DNA of 64,000 bases from NCBI GenBank assembly GCA_963794655.1, contig CAWCEV010000006.1:496001-560000 (forward strand), read 5' to 3'. Made by a program: the position numbers and the translations under genes. How positions within the stretch are numbered: the first letter of the stretch is position 1; the number at the start of each line of letters is the position of its first letter. This document shows positions 1 through 8,749 of the stretch, piece by piece. The notes below the pieces were generated by a model. That model did no database searches. It saw nothing but the letters and a program-made list of their open reading frames with translations, and was not told where the DNA came from. This DNA is from Roseiarcus sp963794655 (GTDB taxonomy: Bacteria > Pseudomonadota > Alphaproteobacteria > Rhizobiales > Beijerinckiaceae).

Positions 1-667
1 CACCTCACCGACATCGACCGCGGCCTGATCGGCGCCTTTGGAATCGTGGGGGCCGGATTGCCGGTGGCCGTGGGAGCAGGAGTTCTCGGCGCAACTGGAC
101 GGCCGGAAACAGGTCTCGGTGTGCTTTTTCGGCGATGGGGCGACCAATATCGGCGCCTTCCACGAGGCGATGAACATGGCGCAGGTTTGGAAGTTGCCGG
201 TGATCTTCGTCTGCGAGAACAATCTCTACGGGGAGTTCAGCCATATTCTGCATACGACGCCTTACGAGAACCTCGTCGTCCGCGCGGCAGGCTATTCAAT
301 GCAAACCGAACTGGTTGACGGCAACGACGTCCTCGCCGTCTATGACGCTGCGGCGCCGGCGGTCTCCCGCGCGCGAGAGGGCGAAGGACCCACGTTCATC
401 GAGTGCAAGACCTATCGCCATCGCGGCCATTCGCGCACCGATCCGGCAAAATATCGTGACCCGGCTGAGGTCGAGGCCTGGTTGAAGCGAGATCCGATTT
501 CGCTCTACCGCGCCGAGCTCGACGCCGCGGGCCTCTTGTCTGACGCTGAAGCGGAGAGCGTCGCTGTTGAGCTTCGTTCGCTCGTCAAGGCGGCCGCAGA
601 CCGGGCAGCGTCTGCGCCGTGGCCTTCCCCGACGCAGGACTTCATGGCCAGGACATTCGTCCAATGA
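1..667 (+). CDS. Thiamine-diphosphate 2-oxoacid dehydrogenase E1 component, alpha subunit (5' end outside window, apparent frameshift)
   Basis: Alpha subunit of the pyruvate or acetoin dehydrogenase E1 heterotetramer, which decarboxylates the 2-oxoacid on thiamine diphosphate. The TPP/Mg motif GDGATNIGAFHEA and the phosphorylation-loop region YRHRGHSRTDPAKYR are both visible. The gene begins before the window. Frame 1 reads HLTDIDRGLIGAFGIVGAG up to about base 81, then family similarity resumes in frame 2 with FSAQLDGRKQVSVCFF from base 83. One extra base near 82 therefore breaks the frame, and the ATG at 38 is only an internal codon of the shifted frame. The TGA at 665-667 overlaps the ATG of the beta subunit at 664, which argues for translational coupling and against an old pseudogene. 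A sequencing error is as likely as a real mutation. Confidence 0.85.
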
Positions 668-1692
668 CGGTGAATGAGAAAATCATTTCACCCGGCGCTG
701 AGCCGGCGCCGCCGTCCATGCACGAGATCACATACCGCGAGGCGATTGTCGCGGCGTTGCGCGAGGAGATGCGGCGAGATCCGAAGACCTTGATCATGGG
801 CGAGGACATCGGCGAATTTGGAGGGCCATTCAAGACCTGTCAGGGCCTCTATGAAGAGTTCGGCGCGGCGCGGGTCCGCGATACGCCAATCGCGGAGGCG
901 GGCTTCGTCGGCGCGGCGCTGGGCCTCGCGCTGACCGGATACAGACCGATCGTCGAGATCATGTTCGCTGACTTCCTCGGCGTCTGTTTCGACCAGATCG
1001 CCAACAGCATCGCCAAACACCGCTTCATGTCAGGTGGGCGGGTGAAAATACCGATCGTCATTCGGGCACTCGGCGGAGCAGGCCTGCGGTTCGGCGCGCA
1101 GCACTCGCAGACGGCCGAGTCCTGGCTTCTGTCCGTGCCGGGGCTCAAGATCGTCTGTCCTTCAAATCCGGAGCAAGCGTATCTCATGCTGAAAGCCGCG
1201 ATCCGCGACGACAATCCGGTTCTCGTGCTCGAGCACAAGGCGCTCCTCTCGATGAAAGGGCTTGTGCCGGTCGGGGCTGACGACGTTGCGATGCCAACCG
1301 GCCCCCGCGTTTTGCGACCCGGCCGTCACGCCACGATTGTCGCGAGCCTCGCGATGGTTGGAAAGGCGCTCGCTGCCGCAGACCGCCTCGAGGCCGAAGG
1401 CATCGAAGCGGAAGTCATCGACATCCAGGTTCTGCGGCCCATGGACGTAGCGCCGATCAGCGACAGCGTGCGGCGAACCAATATCCTCGTCACTGTCGAG
1501 GAGCAGGCGCCGACCGGCGGATGGAGCTCGGATGTCGTGGCGGATGTTGTCAGCGAGGCCTTCGACTATCTCGACGCGCCGCCGGCTCGGGTCACGCTTC
1601 CCGATCATCCGCTCCCCTACAGTCCTCACCTCGAGGACGCGCTGATCCCCTCGCCCGAACGAATCGCGGCGACGGTCAAGTCTCTTCTTTGA
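664..1692 (+). CDS. 2-oxoacid (pyruvate/acetoin) dehydrogenase E1 component, beta subunit
   Basis: 342-residue beta subunit that pairs with the preceding alpha subunit to form the E1 decarboxylase. Family hallmarks are GEDIGEFGGPFKTCQGLYEEFG near the N-terminus, ADFLGVCFDQIANS, the RFGAQHSQTAESWL segment, and the C-terminal transketolase-like domain with VTVEEQAPTGGWSSDV. The ATG at 664 overlaps the alpha stop codon (ATGA). A start further upstream would run into the alpha gene, and a later Met (base 718, MHEITYREA) is the start expected if the short leader is dispensable. The length is normal for the family. The substrate cannot be decided between pyruvate and acetoin from sequence alone. 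Confidence 0.9.
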   Translation: MTVNEKIISPGAEPAPPSMHEITYREAIVAALREEMRRDPKTLIMGEDIGEFGGPFKTCQGLYEEFGAARVRDTPIAEAGFVGAALGLALTGYRPIVEIMFADFLGVCFDQIANSIAKHRFMSGGRVKIPIVIRALGGAGLRFGAQHSQTAESWLLSVPGLKIVCPSNPEQAYLMLKAAIRDDNPVLVLEHKALLSMKGLVPVGADDVAMPTGPRVLRPGRHATIVASLAMVGKALAAADRLEAEGIEAEVIDIQVLRPMDVAPISDSVRRTNILVTVEEQAPTGGWSSDVVADVVSEAFDYLDAPPARVTLPDHPLPYSPHLEDALIPSPERIAATVKSLL

Positions 1693-1702
1693 GCCGCAAC
1701 TC

Positions 1703-2953
1703 ATGGACTTCTCAGTCCCGAAGCTCAGCGCGACAATGGAGACCGTCAAGGTTCTCCGCTGGCTAAAGCAGGCCGGCGACAAGGTTACGATGGGCGAACC
1801 GCTCGTCGAGCTCGAGACTGACAAAGCCACGATGGAGGTGGAGTCTCCCGCGGATGGAACGCTCGAAGCGGTGCTTGGCGCCGAGGGCGAGGAGCTCGCG
1901 GTCGGCGCAGTGCTGGCCCGACTCGCAATCGCAGGAGAATTTCCATCGTCAGGTCACCCGAAGGGGGCGCCGCCGACCGTTGCGGCCGCGCCTGCACGTG
2001 AGGCGAATTTTGCCCCAACGGCGCCTCGATCCTCGGCCGCGGGCTCCGGCTCAAGAATCCTCGCTTCTCCGTTCGCGAGGCGGCTTGCCAAAATGAATGG
2101 GACCGATCTGAAGAGTTTGGCGGCGGCAAGCCCGCTCACTCGAATCCGTGGGCGTGATGTCATCGCCGCGATCGCAGCGTTGGGCGCCGATAAGAAACTC
2201 GCCGCGCCGGCGTCCGCGCACTTCGAGCCGTTCTCTCCCATGCGGCGTCAGATCGCCGAGTCGGTCGCCCTCAGTCGAAAGATGATTCCGTCCTTCGTCA
2301 TCGACCGCTGGGTCGAGACCACGGCTATCGGGCAAGCGCGGGCAACCCTCGGTCGAAATATCGAGCAATCCATCGGCATAAGGCCGACGTTCACAGATTT
2401 TCTATTGCTGGCGCTGGCCGAATCCTTCGCTGTGCATCCCGGCGTCCTCGATCGCTGGCTCGAGGAGAATGGCCGCGCCGGGCGAGTGCGGGTCTCGACC
2501 ATCGATCTCGGCCTCGTCGTGGCCCTCCCCGAGGGAGTGTTGATCCCCGTCCTGTGCGACCTTGCGGGCAAATCAATTCGTGAGATTGCCCAGGCTCGGC
2601 GTGACGCAGTCCAGCGCGCTCGTTCGGGCCGGCTGTCGCAGGATGATCTTCGGCCCGTCTCGTTCTCGGTTTCCAATCTCGGCAAGTATGGGGCCGACCG
2701 CTTCGAAGCGATCATCTACCCGCATCAGTCGGGCATCCTCGCGGTCGGGCGTCAGCATGAGCGAGCCGTTGTCCGCGCCGACGGTATTGCCGCTGCGAAG
2801 GGCGTCAACCTGACGCTGTCGCTCGATCACCGTGTGATCGACGGGCTTCTCGGCGCTCAATTCATCCATACGTTGGCGGAGCGGGTGGAGCGAGGATTCC
2901 TCGAGACTGAGAACGACAGCTACCGCCCCGCTTCTCCCATATCGCGAACATGA
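1703..2953 (+). CDS. Dihydrolipoamide acyltransferase (E2) of a 2-oxoacid dehydrogenase complex
   Basis: 416-residue E2 core enzyme that moves the acyl group from E1 to CoA. An N-terminal lipoyl domain (about residues 1-78) carries the lipoylated lysine K41 in ETDKATMEVE. A Pro/Ala-rich linker follows, then a peripheral-subunit-binding domain (ILASPFARRLAKMNGTDL to IRGRDVIAAI). The C-terminal catalytic acyltransferase domain has H376 in DHRVIDG. It starts 10 bases after E1-beta, so the three genes are an operon. No E3 (lipoamide dehydrogenase) follows, and the complex must borrow E3 from elsewhere. The 3' end overlaps the convergent ABC ATPase gene by 34 bases. Confidence 0.9.
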   Translation: MDFSVPKLSATMETVKVLRWLKQAGDKVTMGEPLVELETDKATMEVESPADGTLEAVLGAEGEELAVGAVLARLAIAGEFPSSGHPKGAPPTVAAAPAREANFAPTAPRSSAAGSGSRILASPFARRLAKMNGTDLKSLAAASPLTRIRGRDVIAAIAALGADKKLAAPASAHFEPFSPMRRQIAESVALSRKMIPSFVIDRWVETTAIGQARATLGRNIEQSIGIRPTFTDFLLLALAESFAVHPGVLDRWLEENGRAGRVRVSTIDLGLVVALPEGVLIPVLCDLAGKSIREIAQARRDAVQRARSGRLSQDDLRPVSFSVSNLGKYGADRFEAIIYPHQSGILAVGRQHERAVVRADGIAAAKGVNLTLSLDHRVIDGLLGAQFIHTLAERVERGFLETENDSYRPASPISRT

Positions 2954-4419
2954 CGCTCCATTCGTGCGATGTCGGTGGCAAGGGCCTCAACGTGAGGATA
3001 ATCGCTGACGAGGATTGGGCGCGATAATCTGCCGTCGACGACGACATGGGCCCGTTCGGCAGCTTCGTAGACCTCCAACACTTCGTTACAGAACATGATC
3101 ACGGTGTTGCCGGCGCCTGCATAATCGCGCAGCAGTCGATAGATTTCGCGCTTGCTATGGATATCCACGCCACGCGTCGGCTCCTCGAGCAACAGTAACC
3201 GAGGGGCGCAATTGAGCGCCTGCGCGATCGCGACCTTCTGTTGGTTGCCGCCCGAAAGCGAGCGTATGCCCTGTGAGACGGAGTGCGCTCGGATCAAGAA
3301 TCGCCGGATCGCTTCGCTGGCGAGCTGCTGCATCCGCCTCTTCTTCAAGGCCATGCCAATTCCGGCGATTTCCGGGGCGCCCAGGCGAACGAGCAGGTTC
3401 TCCGCGACGGAGAAGTTGCTGTAGAGACTCAACATTCGGGTCGCCGGAACATAGGCGCTGAGGCGCTGCGCGCCCTCGCCCTTTTCACCCGCGATCTCGA
3501 TCAGCCCGGAACAGGATTCGAGCCCGGCAAATGAACGGAGCAACTCCCGTGCGCCGGAGCCCTCGACGCCGACCAGCGCAACAACTTCACCCGGCTTGGC
3601 GTCGAGGGCAATGCCTCGGAACGCGGAGGCGTGGGACCAGCTGTCGACAGAAATGAGAGAGCTTTCGCCGCGATCGACCCTGGCGCTGGCCTTTACGTTT
3701 GTCTCACCGTCGCGTCCGACGACAAGCTGCTCCGCGATCCCATCCTCGGTGAGCGCATCGCCTTCAAGGATCGCGCGGACACGGCCGTCGCGGACGACGG
3801 CGACGCGTTTCGCGTGTTCGAAAAGATCGCCGAGGCGATGAGTAACGAGAAGCACAATCCGGCCTCCTGCGGCCAACTTGCGCATTTCTCGAAACAGCTC
3901 GTCGGATTCCTCATCCGTAAGCGCCGAATTGGGCTCGTCGAACAGAAAGACCTGTGCGTCGCGGGCGACCGCGCGTGCGATCTCCGCTCGTTGCTGGGTC
4001 GCGAGCGTGCAGTCGGCGAGAGGCGCGTCGGCGAAACGGTCGATGCCCAGCGCCTTCATGACCTTCGCGTCGGCGGAGGTCAGCTTCGGCCAACCTTTGT
4101 TGGTTCCTTCGCGCCCGACCAGCACGTTTTCTGCGACAGTAAGGTTGGGGAAGAGCTGAGGCTCCTGGTGGACGACGGCGACTCGGCGCCAGTCGACGGC
4201 AGGCGCCCAGGGGCGACCGTTAAAAGTGACTTCGCCATCGTCGGGACGCTCTTCTCCCGCGAGGATGCGGACGAGGGTGCTCTTTCCGGCGCCATTCGGC
4301 CCCGCGACGCCGAGAACCTCACCCGGCCGAATATCAAGGTCGAGGCCCGCAAGCGCAACAGTGGCGCCATACCGCTTATGCAGGCCGCGAAGGCGGATGC
4401 CGTCGGCGGCGCCGCTCAT
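2920..4419 (-). CDS. Sugar ABC transporter, duplicated ATPase (CUT2/RbsA type), system A
   Basis: 499-residue cytoplasmic ATPase that powers a ribose/xylose-type importer. It has two nucleotide-binding halves. The first has Walker A GPNGAGKST (about residue 40) and Walker B VFLFDEPNSAL. The second has the degenerate Walker A usual in CUT2 proteins (GVEGSGAREL), the signature LSGGNQQK and Walker B LLLLEEPTRGVDI. The first-half signature is unusual (LATQQRAEIARAV). It overlaps the permease gene by four bases (ATGA) and is the last gene of the six-gene system A operon. The substrate is unknown; the linked catabolic genes suggest a deoxy-sugar, pentose or sugar acid. Confidence 0.93.
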   Translation of the reverse strand: MSGAADGIRLRGLHKRYGATVALAGLDLDIRPGEVLGVAGPNGAGKSTLVRILAGEERPDDGEVTFNGRPWAPAVDWRRVAVVHQEPQLFPNLTVAENVLVGREGTNKGWPKLTSADAKVMKALGIDRFADAPLADCTLATQQRAEIARAVARDAQVFLFDEPNSALTDEESDELFREMRKLAAGGRIVLLVTHRLGDLFEHAKRVAVVRDGRVRAILEGDALTEDGIAEQLVVGRDGETNVKASARVDRGESSLISVDSWSHASAFRGIALDAKPGEVVALVGVEGSGARELLRSFAGLESCSGLIEIAGEKGEGAQRLSAYVPATRMLSLYSNFSVAENLLVRLGAPEIAGIGMALKKRRMQQLASEAIRRFLIRAHSVSQGIRSLSGGNQQKVAIAQALNCAPRLLLLEEPTRGVDIHSKREIYRLLRDYAGAGNTVIMFCNEVLEVYEAAERAHVVVDGRLSRPILVSDYPHVEALATDIARMERHVRDMGEAGR

Positions 4420-5477
4420 GCCGCTCTGCGCTTGCGGATATTGGTGAGCGCAAGGTCGAGGGCAACTGCCCCAATCGTTACGAAGCCAAGGAAGAGTTGC
4501 TGTACGTGCGGTCCGGGAGAAAGCAGGGCCAGGCCCTGCTGCAATTCGGCGAGGAGCAATGCGCCGCTCATCGCCCCGATTACCGTACCTTTGCCGCCTG
4601 AAAGGCTGGCGCCGCCGATGATCACCGCGGCAAAAACCGGGAAAGTATACGATAATCCGATGTTCGGCTGCGTCGTCTGGATAAAGGAGAAGTCGAGAAT
4701 TCCGGCGATGGCCGCCAACATGCTGCAGATGACGAAGGCGAGGATCTTGTAGCGGGCGACTGGGAGGCGGGCGAGCTGGGCGGCGACCGGGTTGCCGCCG
4801 ATCGCCATCAGGCGAAAGCCGAAGAGCGTACGATGCAGCAGGAACCCGATGACCAATGCGAGCGCAAGCATCCAGACGACTTCGAGCGATACTGGATGGG
4901 CGCCGATACTCGCCGTAAGCCCGGTGAAGAAATCAAGCTGAGCGGGTGGGATTTCAGATCCGGGCGGCGGATAGACCGGGTTGAAGGTCGAGGTCTTGGT
5001 TATCCAAAGCGAGACGCCATAGAGCAGGTTGTATGTGCCGAGCGTAACGATGAAGGAAGGTATGCGCAGCCATGTGACCAGAGCGCCATTGAACAGACCG
5101 ACCAGCGCCCCGACGCCGATCGCCAAGGGCAGCGCCGCGTAAATCGGGATCCCCAGCAAGATCCACATGACCGCGAGCGAATTGGCGCCGAGCCCGTACA
5201 TTGCCCCGAAGGACAGGTCGATTTCGCCGACGACGATGACCAGGGTGAGTCCGAGCGACATGATCGCTACCGAGCTCATCGCGCGCAGAACCGAAATACC
5301 AACGTCGATGTTGAACGACTTGGGCTTGAGAACGAACATCAAGAGAGCGACCAGGACGATCGCGACGACCAAGCCGCCCATGCGCAGCGCAAGGTCGAAT
5401 GTCGCCTGACCTGTCGAGGACAAGCTCGGACGGGAAGCTTCCGCGGGAGCAGGGTCGCGGGAATCAGTGCTGGTCAT
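4416..5477 (-). CDS. Sugar ABC transporter permease (CUT2/RbsC type), system A
   Basis: 353-residue inner-membrane permease with many hydrophobic helices. It contains the family-typical GEIDLSFGAMYGL segment near residue 105 and the C-terminal FAAVIIGGASLSGGKGTVIGA motif that contacts the ATPase. The Ser/Pro-rich cytoplasmic N-terminus (about 30 residues) precedes the first helix. It lies between the binding protein and the ATPase, overlapping the latter by four bases. Only one permease gene is present, so the channel is presumably a homodimer. Confidence 0.93.
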   Translation of the reverse strand: MTSTDSRDPAPAEASRPSLSSTGQATFDLALRMGGLVVAIVLVALLMFVLKPKSFNIDVGISVLRAMSSVAIMSLGLTLVIVVGEIDLSFGAMYGLGANSLAVMWILLGIPIYAALPLAIGVGALVGLFNGALVTWLRIPSFIVTLGTYNLLYGVSLWITKTSTFNPVYPPPGSEIPPAQLDFFTGLTASIGAHPVSLEVVWMLALALVIGFLLHRTLFGFRLMAIGGNPVAAQLARLPVARYKILAFVICSMLAAIAGILDFSFIQTTQPNIGLSYTFPVFAAVIIGGASLSGGKGTVIGAMSGALLLAELQQGLALLSPGPHVQQLFLGFVTIGAVALDLALTNIRKRRAA

Positions 5478-5507
5478 GAGGCGTGGCGGCCATGCTCTGG
5501 AGGAGAA

Positions 5508-5530
5508 GGGGCCAGGATATGCCTGGCCCC
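5508..5530 (-). terminator. Stem-loop after the system A binding-protein gene
   Basis: Perfect 9-bp inverted repeat, GGGGCCAGG and CCTGGCCCC, with a 5-base loop. It lies 12 bases after the binding-protein stop and before the permease start on the minus strand. No T-run follows, so it is more likely a partial terminator or mRNA-stabilising hairpin that raises binding-protein yield over the membrane components. Confidence 0.6.
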
Positions 5531-5542
5531 GAGCGCGGCAAC

Positions 5543-6652
5543 CTATTTCTGACCGAGGATGCGGTCGAGCTCAGCTCGCGCCGCGGCGACTTGATCCTTC
5601 ATCACCGGCAACAGTGTCTGGGTGTTCGGCAGGATGACGCCATTCTTCAGAAATTGCGCGCAGGCCGGGCCGCCAAAGGCCGCCTGGTCCGACCATCGCT
5701 GGTCGAGCGCCGCCACCTGAATCCCCTTCTCGATTCCGTCGAGCTGCCCCTTCGAGACGTTCCAGCCGATGGTGAAGACTTGGCCGGCCTTGTTCAGGCT
5801 CGTGATAGCGCGATCGGCGTGCTCAGCGCCGATGTCGACATTCTCGATGAACTGTACGTCCGGATTGGCCGAGAGGAAGGTCCGATAGGCGTCATAGGTC
5901 TGACCGGGATCATAGCTGACATTAAGCCCATTCGCTTCGGTGGTGACGAACTTTGCGTCTGGAATCGCCTTGGCGATGGTCTCATGGAATCCCTTCATCC
6001 GCCCTTGCGCCCAAAACTGGGTTGGGTCGCCGCCCGATACCGCAAACACTTTCAAGTCCTTGTTGTTGGCCTTCATCCAATCGAGCACAATCTTGCCCGC
6101 AGTCTCGCCCTCGAGCTGCGGCACCTGGGTGAAATTGGTGAATTCGTGGCCGCGCGACGTGACGCCGTCGGTGAATACCGGAATGCCCTGATCCATCAGT
6201 TTGTTCACGATCGCCGTCGTCGAGTCGGACGTCACTGGCTCGATCGAGATGCAATCGATCTCTCCCGCCGCCAGCTTGGCTTCGATCTGCGAGATTTGCT
6301 GGTTCGCGTCAGTCTGCACGGGCGCGATCGACGCGCAGTCCAGCGGATAGATCGCATTGCCCATCTTGCAGCCGGTTTCGAATCCCGCCGCGAATTGCGG
6401 CGAGAACAATGGAATGCCGGAGGCCTGATAGGAGAACACATAGTTGATCTTCTCGCCTGCCTTGACCTTCGCGGCGATGCGGTCGGCGAGCTTGAAGGTC
6501 CCCCAGTCGCGTTTGACCTCGAACGGCGCGCCGGCAACCTTCTCCCCGCTGGTCGGGATCTGCGACTGGTTGTCCGCTGCGAGAGCGGTCCCCCCGCCGA
6601 CCGCGCCTGCAAGCGCGACGGTCGCAGCATAGAGTTTCAGCTTCGATTTCAT
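5543..6652 (-). CDS. Periplasmic sugar-binding protein (CUT2 family), system A
   Basis: 369-residue periplasmic binding protein. The N-terminus MKSKLKLYAATVALAGAVGG is a clear signal peptide, with cleavage likely after ALA near residue 26. The mature part has the type-I periplasmic-binding fold, with YVFSYQASGIPLFSPQFAAGFE near its start and EAKLAAGEIDCISIEP at the ligand-cleft region. A GGAGG-like ribosome site (CAAGGGAGGAATC) precedes the ATG. It is about 40 residues longer than RbsB and shows an inserted segment in the first lobe. Substrate specificity cannot be read from the sequence; the operon context points to a sugar that is oxidised to a lactone. Confidence 0.92.
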   Translation of the reverse strand: MKSKLKLYAATVALAGAVGGGTALAADNQSQIPTSGEKVAGAPFEVKRDWGTFKLADRIAAKVKAGEKINYVFSYQASGIPLFSPQFAAGFETGCKMGNAIYPLDCASIAPVQTDANQQISQIEAKLAAGEIDCISIEPVTSDSTTAIVNKLMDQGIPVFTDGVTSRGHEFTNFTQVPQLEGETAGKIVLDWMKANNKDLKVFAVSGGDPTQFWAQGRMKGFHETIAKAIPDAKFVTTEANGLNVSYDPGQTYDAYRTFLSANPDVQFIENVDIGAEHADRAITSLNKAGQVFTIGWNVSKGQLDGIEKGIQVAALDQRWSDQAAFGGPACAQFLKNGVILPNTQTLLPVMKDQVAAARAELDRILGQK

Positions 6653-6698
6653 TTTGATTCCTCCCTTGTATCCGCGCTGCTGATTTCTTATCGCCCAT

Positions 6699-7838
6699 TC
6701 ATGACGACGCCAGAACCTTCTCGCTTCGGAAACTGTTCACCACTTCCTCGATGACCTCGATGCCGAGACCAGGGCCGGTGGGCGGGTAGACCCATCCCTC
6801 GACGTGCTCGAACGGCTTGGTGACGAGGTCGTGCTGCATCGGATTGCGCAGCGGCTTGAACTCGAACAGCTTGCAAGCGGGCGAATTGAACGAAATCGCC
6901 AGGCTCGCCGCTGTGACGATCGCCGACGACCAGGCGTGGGCGTTGGCCTGCCGGCGGTAGAATTCGCATCGCTCGGCGATTCTCTTGAAACCCGTGATGC
7001 CCTCGGCGCGGCCGGGATCGACCCCGACAACGTCGACCGTGCCGGTCGCCAGCACGCGCTCGAATTGATCCAAGGTCCATTCGCGCTCGCCGTAGGCGAT
7101 GCGAGTCGTGGTCTTGGCGCGCAGGTTCGCATAACCCTCGGGATCCCAGGCGCCGAGCGGCTCCTCGATCCACGCGAGATTATATTCCTCCATCGCCTTG
7201 GCGCGCCGGACGGCGTCGGTGACGTCCCACTTGATTGCGATGCCGTTGTCGATCATCAGCATCTTGTCGCCGAGCACCTTACGCATGGCCTTCACATAGG
7301 CGACATCGCGGTCGTGATCGTAGCCGAGACGCGCGTTGCCGCGCTTGCCAAAACCGGTCTTGAGCCCCTGCAGCCCGGTGGAAACCCATTCGGCGGTCTC
7401 CTCGGCCATCTCGGGAATCAATTCGTAGTGAGCATGACAGGAGGCGATGCCCGGCAGGCGCTCATGGACCGGCCCGCCGAGCAGATCGAGAACGCTCTTG
7501 CCGAGCGCCTTGCCTTTGAGATCCCAGAGAGCGATGTCGATGGCGGCGACAGCGTAGGAGGCGATGCCGCCATGATAACCATACCACCACGCTTGTTGTT
7601 TGTTCTGTCGCCATAGCGTCTCGGTCTGGACCGGGTCCTTGCCGATCAGGTTCGGCGCCATGCCCTCGATGATTGCCTTGGCGGCGAAATTGGCCTCGGG
7701 GAATTGCGTGATCGACTCGCCCCATCCAATCTGTCCGTCGTCCGCGGTGATCTTGGCGAGACAGAGATGGCGGAGAGCGTTGAAATCATTTGGCTCGGGA
7801 TAGCTGACTGGGATGGCCTCAACCCTGGCGATCTTCAT
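6699..7838 (-). CDS. Mandelate racemase/muconate lactonizing enzyme family, probable sugar-acid dehydratase
   Basis: 379-residue enolase-superfamily enzyme, expected to dehydrate an aldonate to a 2-keto-3-deoxy acid. The N-terminal capping domain (MKIARVEAIPVSYPEP) is followed by the barrel. Metal ligands are probably the Asp in MLMIDNGIAI, the Glu in WIEEPLG and the Glu in AYGEREWT. A catalytic His lies in NAHAWSS and an Asp in VVGVDPGR. The usual K-x-K is replaced by LKTGFGK, so the base arrangement may differ from mandelate racemase itself. It sits between the SMP-30-like lactonase and the transporter genes, the right order for a non-phosphorylative sugar pathway. A racemase or epimerase function is the alternative. 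Confidence 0.85.
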   Translation of the reverse strand: MKIARVEAIPVSYPEPNDFNALRHLCLAKITADDGQIGWGESITQFPEANFAAKAIIEGMAPNLIGKDPVQTETLWRQNKQQAWWYGYHGGIASYAVAAIDIALWDLKGKALGKSVLDLLGGPVHERLPGIASCHAHYELIPEMAEETAEWVSTGLQGLKTGFGKRGNARLGYDHDRDVAYVKAMRKVLGDKMLMIDNGIAIKWDVTDAVRRAKAMEEYNLAWIEEPLGAWDPEGYANLRAKTTTRIAYGEREWTLDQFERVLATGTVDVVGVDPGRAEGITGFKRIAERCEFYRRQANAHAWSSAIVTAASLAISFNSPACKLFEFKPLRNPMQHDLVTKPFEHVEGWVYPPTGPGLGIEVIEEVVNSFRSEKVLASS

Positions 7839-7849
7839 TTTCGACGTCC

Positions 7850-8749
7850 CTACCCAATCGCGCCGCGAAACAGCGGCATCCCTTCGACGCCGACGTCAAC
7901 CCTGATCAGCCTGCCGGTCATCGCCGCGCCAGTGACGTCGAACGGTCCCATGTCGCAGCAATAGAGCGCGCCCCCCTTGCCGAACGCGCAGTTGAGTATC
8001 GTGCCGCCGGTTTCCAGGAAATGCAACGGCTTGCCGTTCTTGTCGATGACATCGACGCCGCCGGCGACCACCGCGGTGATCCAGAAGTTGCCTAGAGAAT
8101 CGATCTTGAGGCCATCCGGGATATGCCCTTCCGGCATGGTATGGATCACCTCTTTTGCGCCGCTCGGCCTGCGACGCACGACCTTCAGCGTATAGGACTC
8201 GACCCAAACGACCGAACCGTCCGGCTCGACAACGATTCCGTTTGGGTAGACGTGGTCGAGTTCCTCCAGCACTTTTGCTTTGCCGTTTTTCTCGATGACG
8301 ACGATGCGTCCGGGATGGGGTTTGGCATCGGGCGCCCAGTCGCCCGAATCGGTGAAATAAAGGCGCCCGTCAGGCCCGAACGACAGATCGTTGGGCCCGT
8401 CGAACTTCACGCCGTCCGCTTCGGTGACCAGAATCTCGACTTTGCCGTTCGGGCTCGTCTTTTGGATCGAAGGCGGGCGATGGACTGGCGCGGCCCAGGA
8501 TCCGACATTAGGGGTTTGGGTGGAATAGACGCAGCCGTCGCTGCCGAGCATGCATGAGTTGGGCCCGCCGCCGACGTCGGCGTAGACGCCAGCCTTTCCG
8601 GTCTTCGGGTCCCAGACACCGATCGCGCTCTTATAGGTGTTGGCGTAGATGACCCGGCCGTCGTCGAGTTCATACGGACCTTCGGGGTGGCCGAGGCCGC
8701 CGACACAGACAGTGATAGGCCTTTTCATGGTCTCCTGCCCTTCGTTCAC
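7850..8749 (-). CDS. SMP-30/gluconolactonase-type sugar lactonase
   Basis: 299-residue six-bladed beta-propeller of the SMP-30/gluconolactonase/LRE family, which opens sugar lactones to aldonates using a divalent metal. Typical motifs are GHPEGPYELDDGRVIYAN, FDGPNDLSFGPDGRLYFTDSGD, YPNGIVVEPDGSVVWVESY and PDGLKIDSLGNFW. The last two carry the conserved Asn and Asp ligands. It has no signal peptide, so it acts in the cytoplasm. It overlaps the upstream dehydrogenase gene by four bases. Together they give the first two steps of a sugar-to-aldonate route. Confidence 0.87.
   Translation of the reverse strand: MNEGQETMKRPITVCVGGLGHPEGPYELDDGRVIYANTYKSAIGVWDPKTGKAGVYADVGGGPNSCMLGSDGCVYSTQTPNVGSWAAPVHRPPSIQKTSPNGKVEILVTEADGVKFDGPNDLSFGPDGRLYFTDSGDWAPDAKPHPGRIVVIEKNGKAKVLEELDHVYPNGIVVEPDGSVVWVESYTLKVVRRRPSGAKEVIHTMPEGHIPDGLKIDSLGNFWITAVVAGGVDVIDKNGKPLHFLETGGTILNCAFGKGGALYCCDMGPFDVTGAAMTGRLIRVDVGVEGMPLFRGAIG

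Noticed and set aside
38..318. Short start at ATG 38 as the beginning of E1-alpha
   Set aside because: The upstream frame-1 sequence is family-like (HLTDIDRGLIGAFG), so the ATG is internal to the gene and only appears as a start because of the frameshift.
5483..6754. 423-residue open frame on the plus strand opposite the system A binding protein
   Set aside because: It is antisense to a well-supported periplasmic binding protein with a signal peptide; the composition is that of a GC-rich shadow frame.
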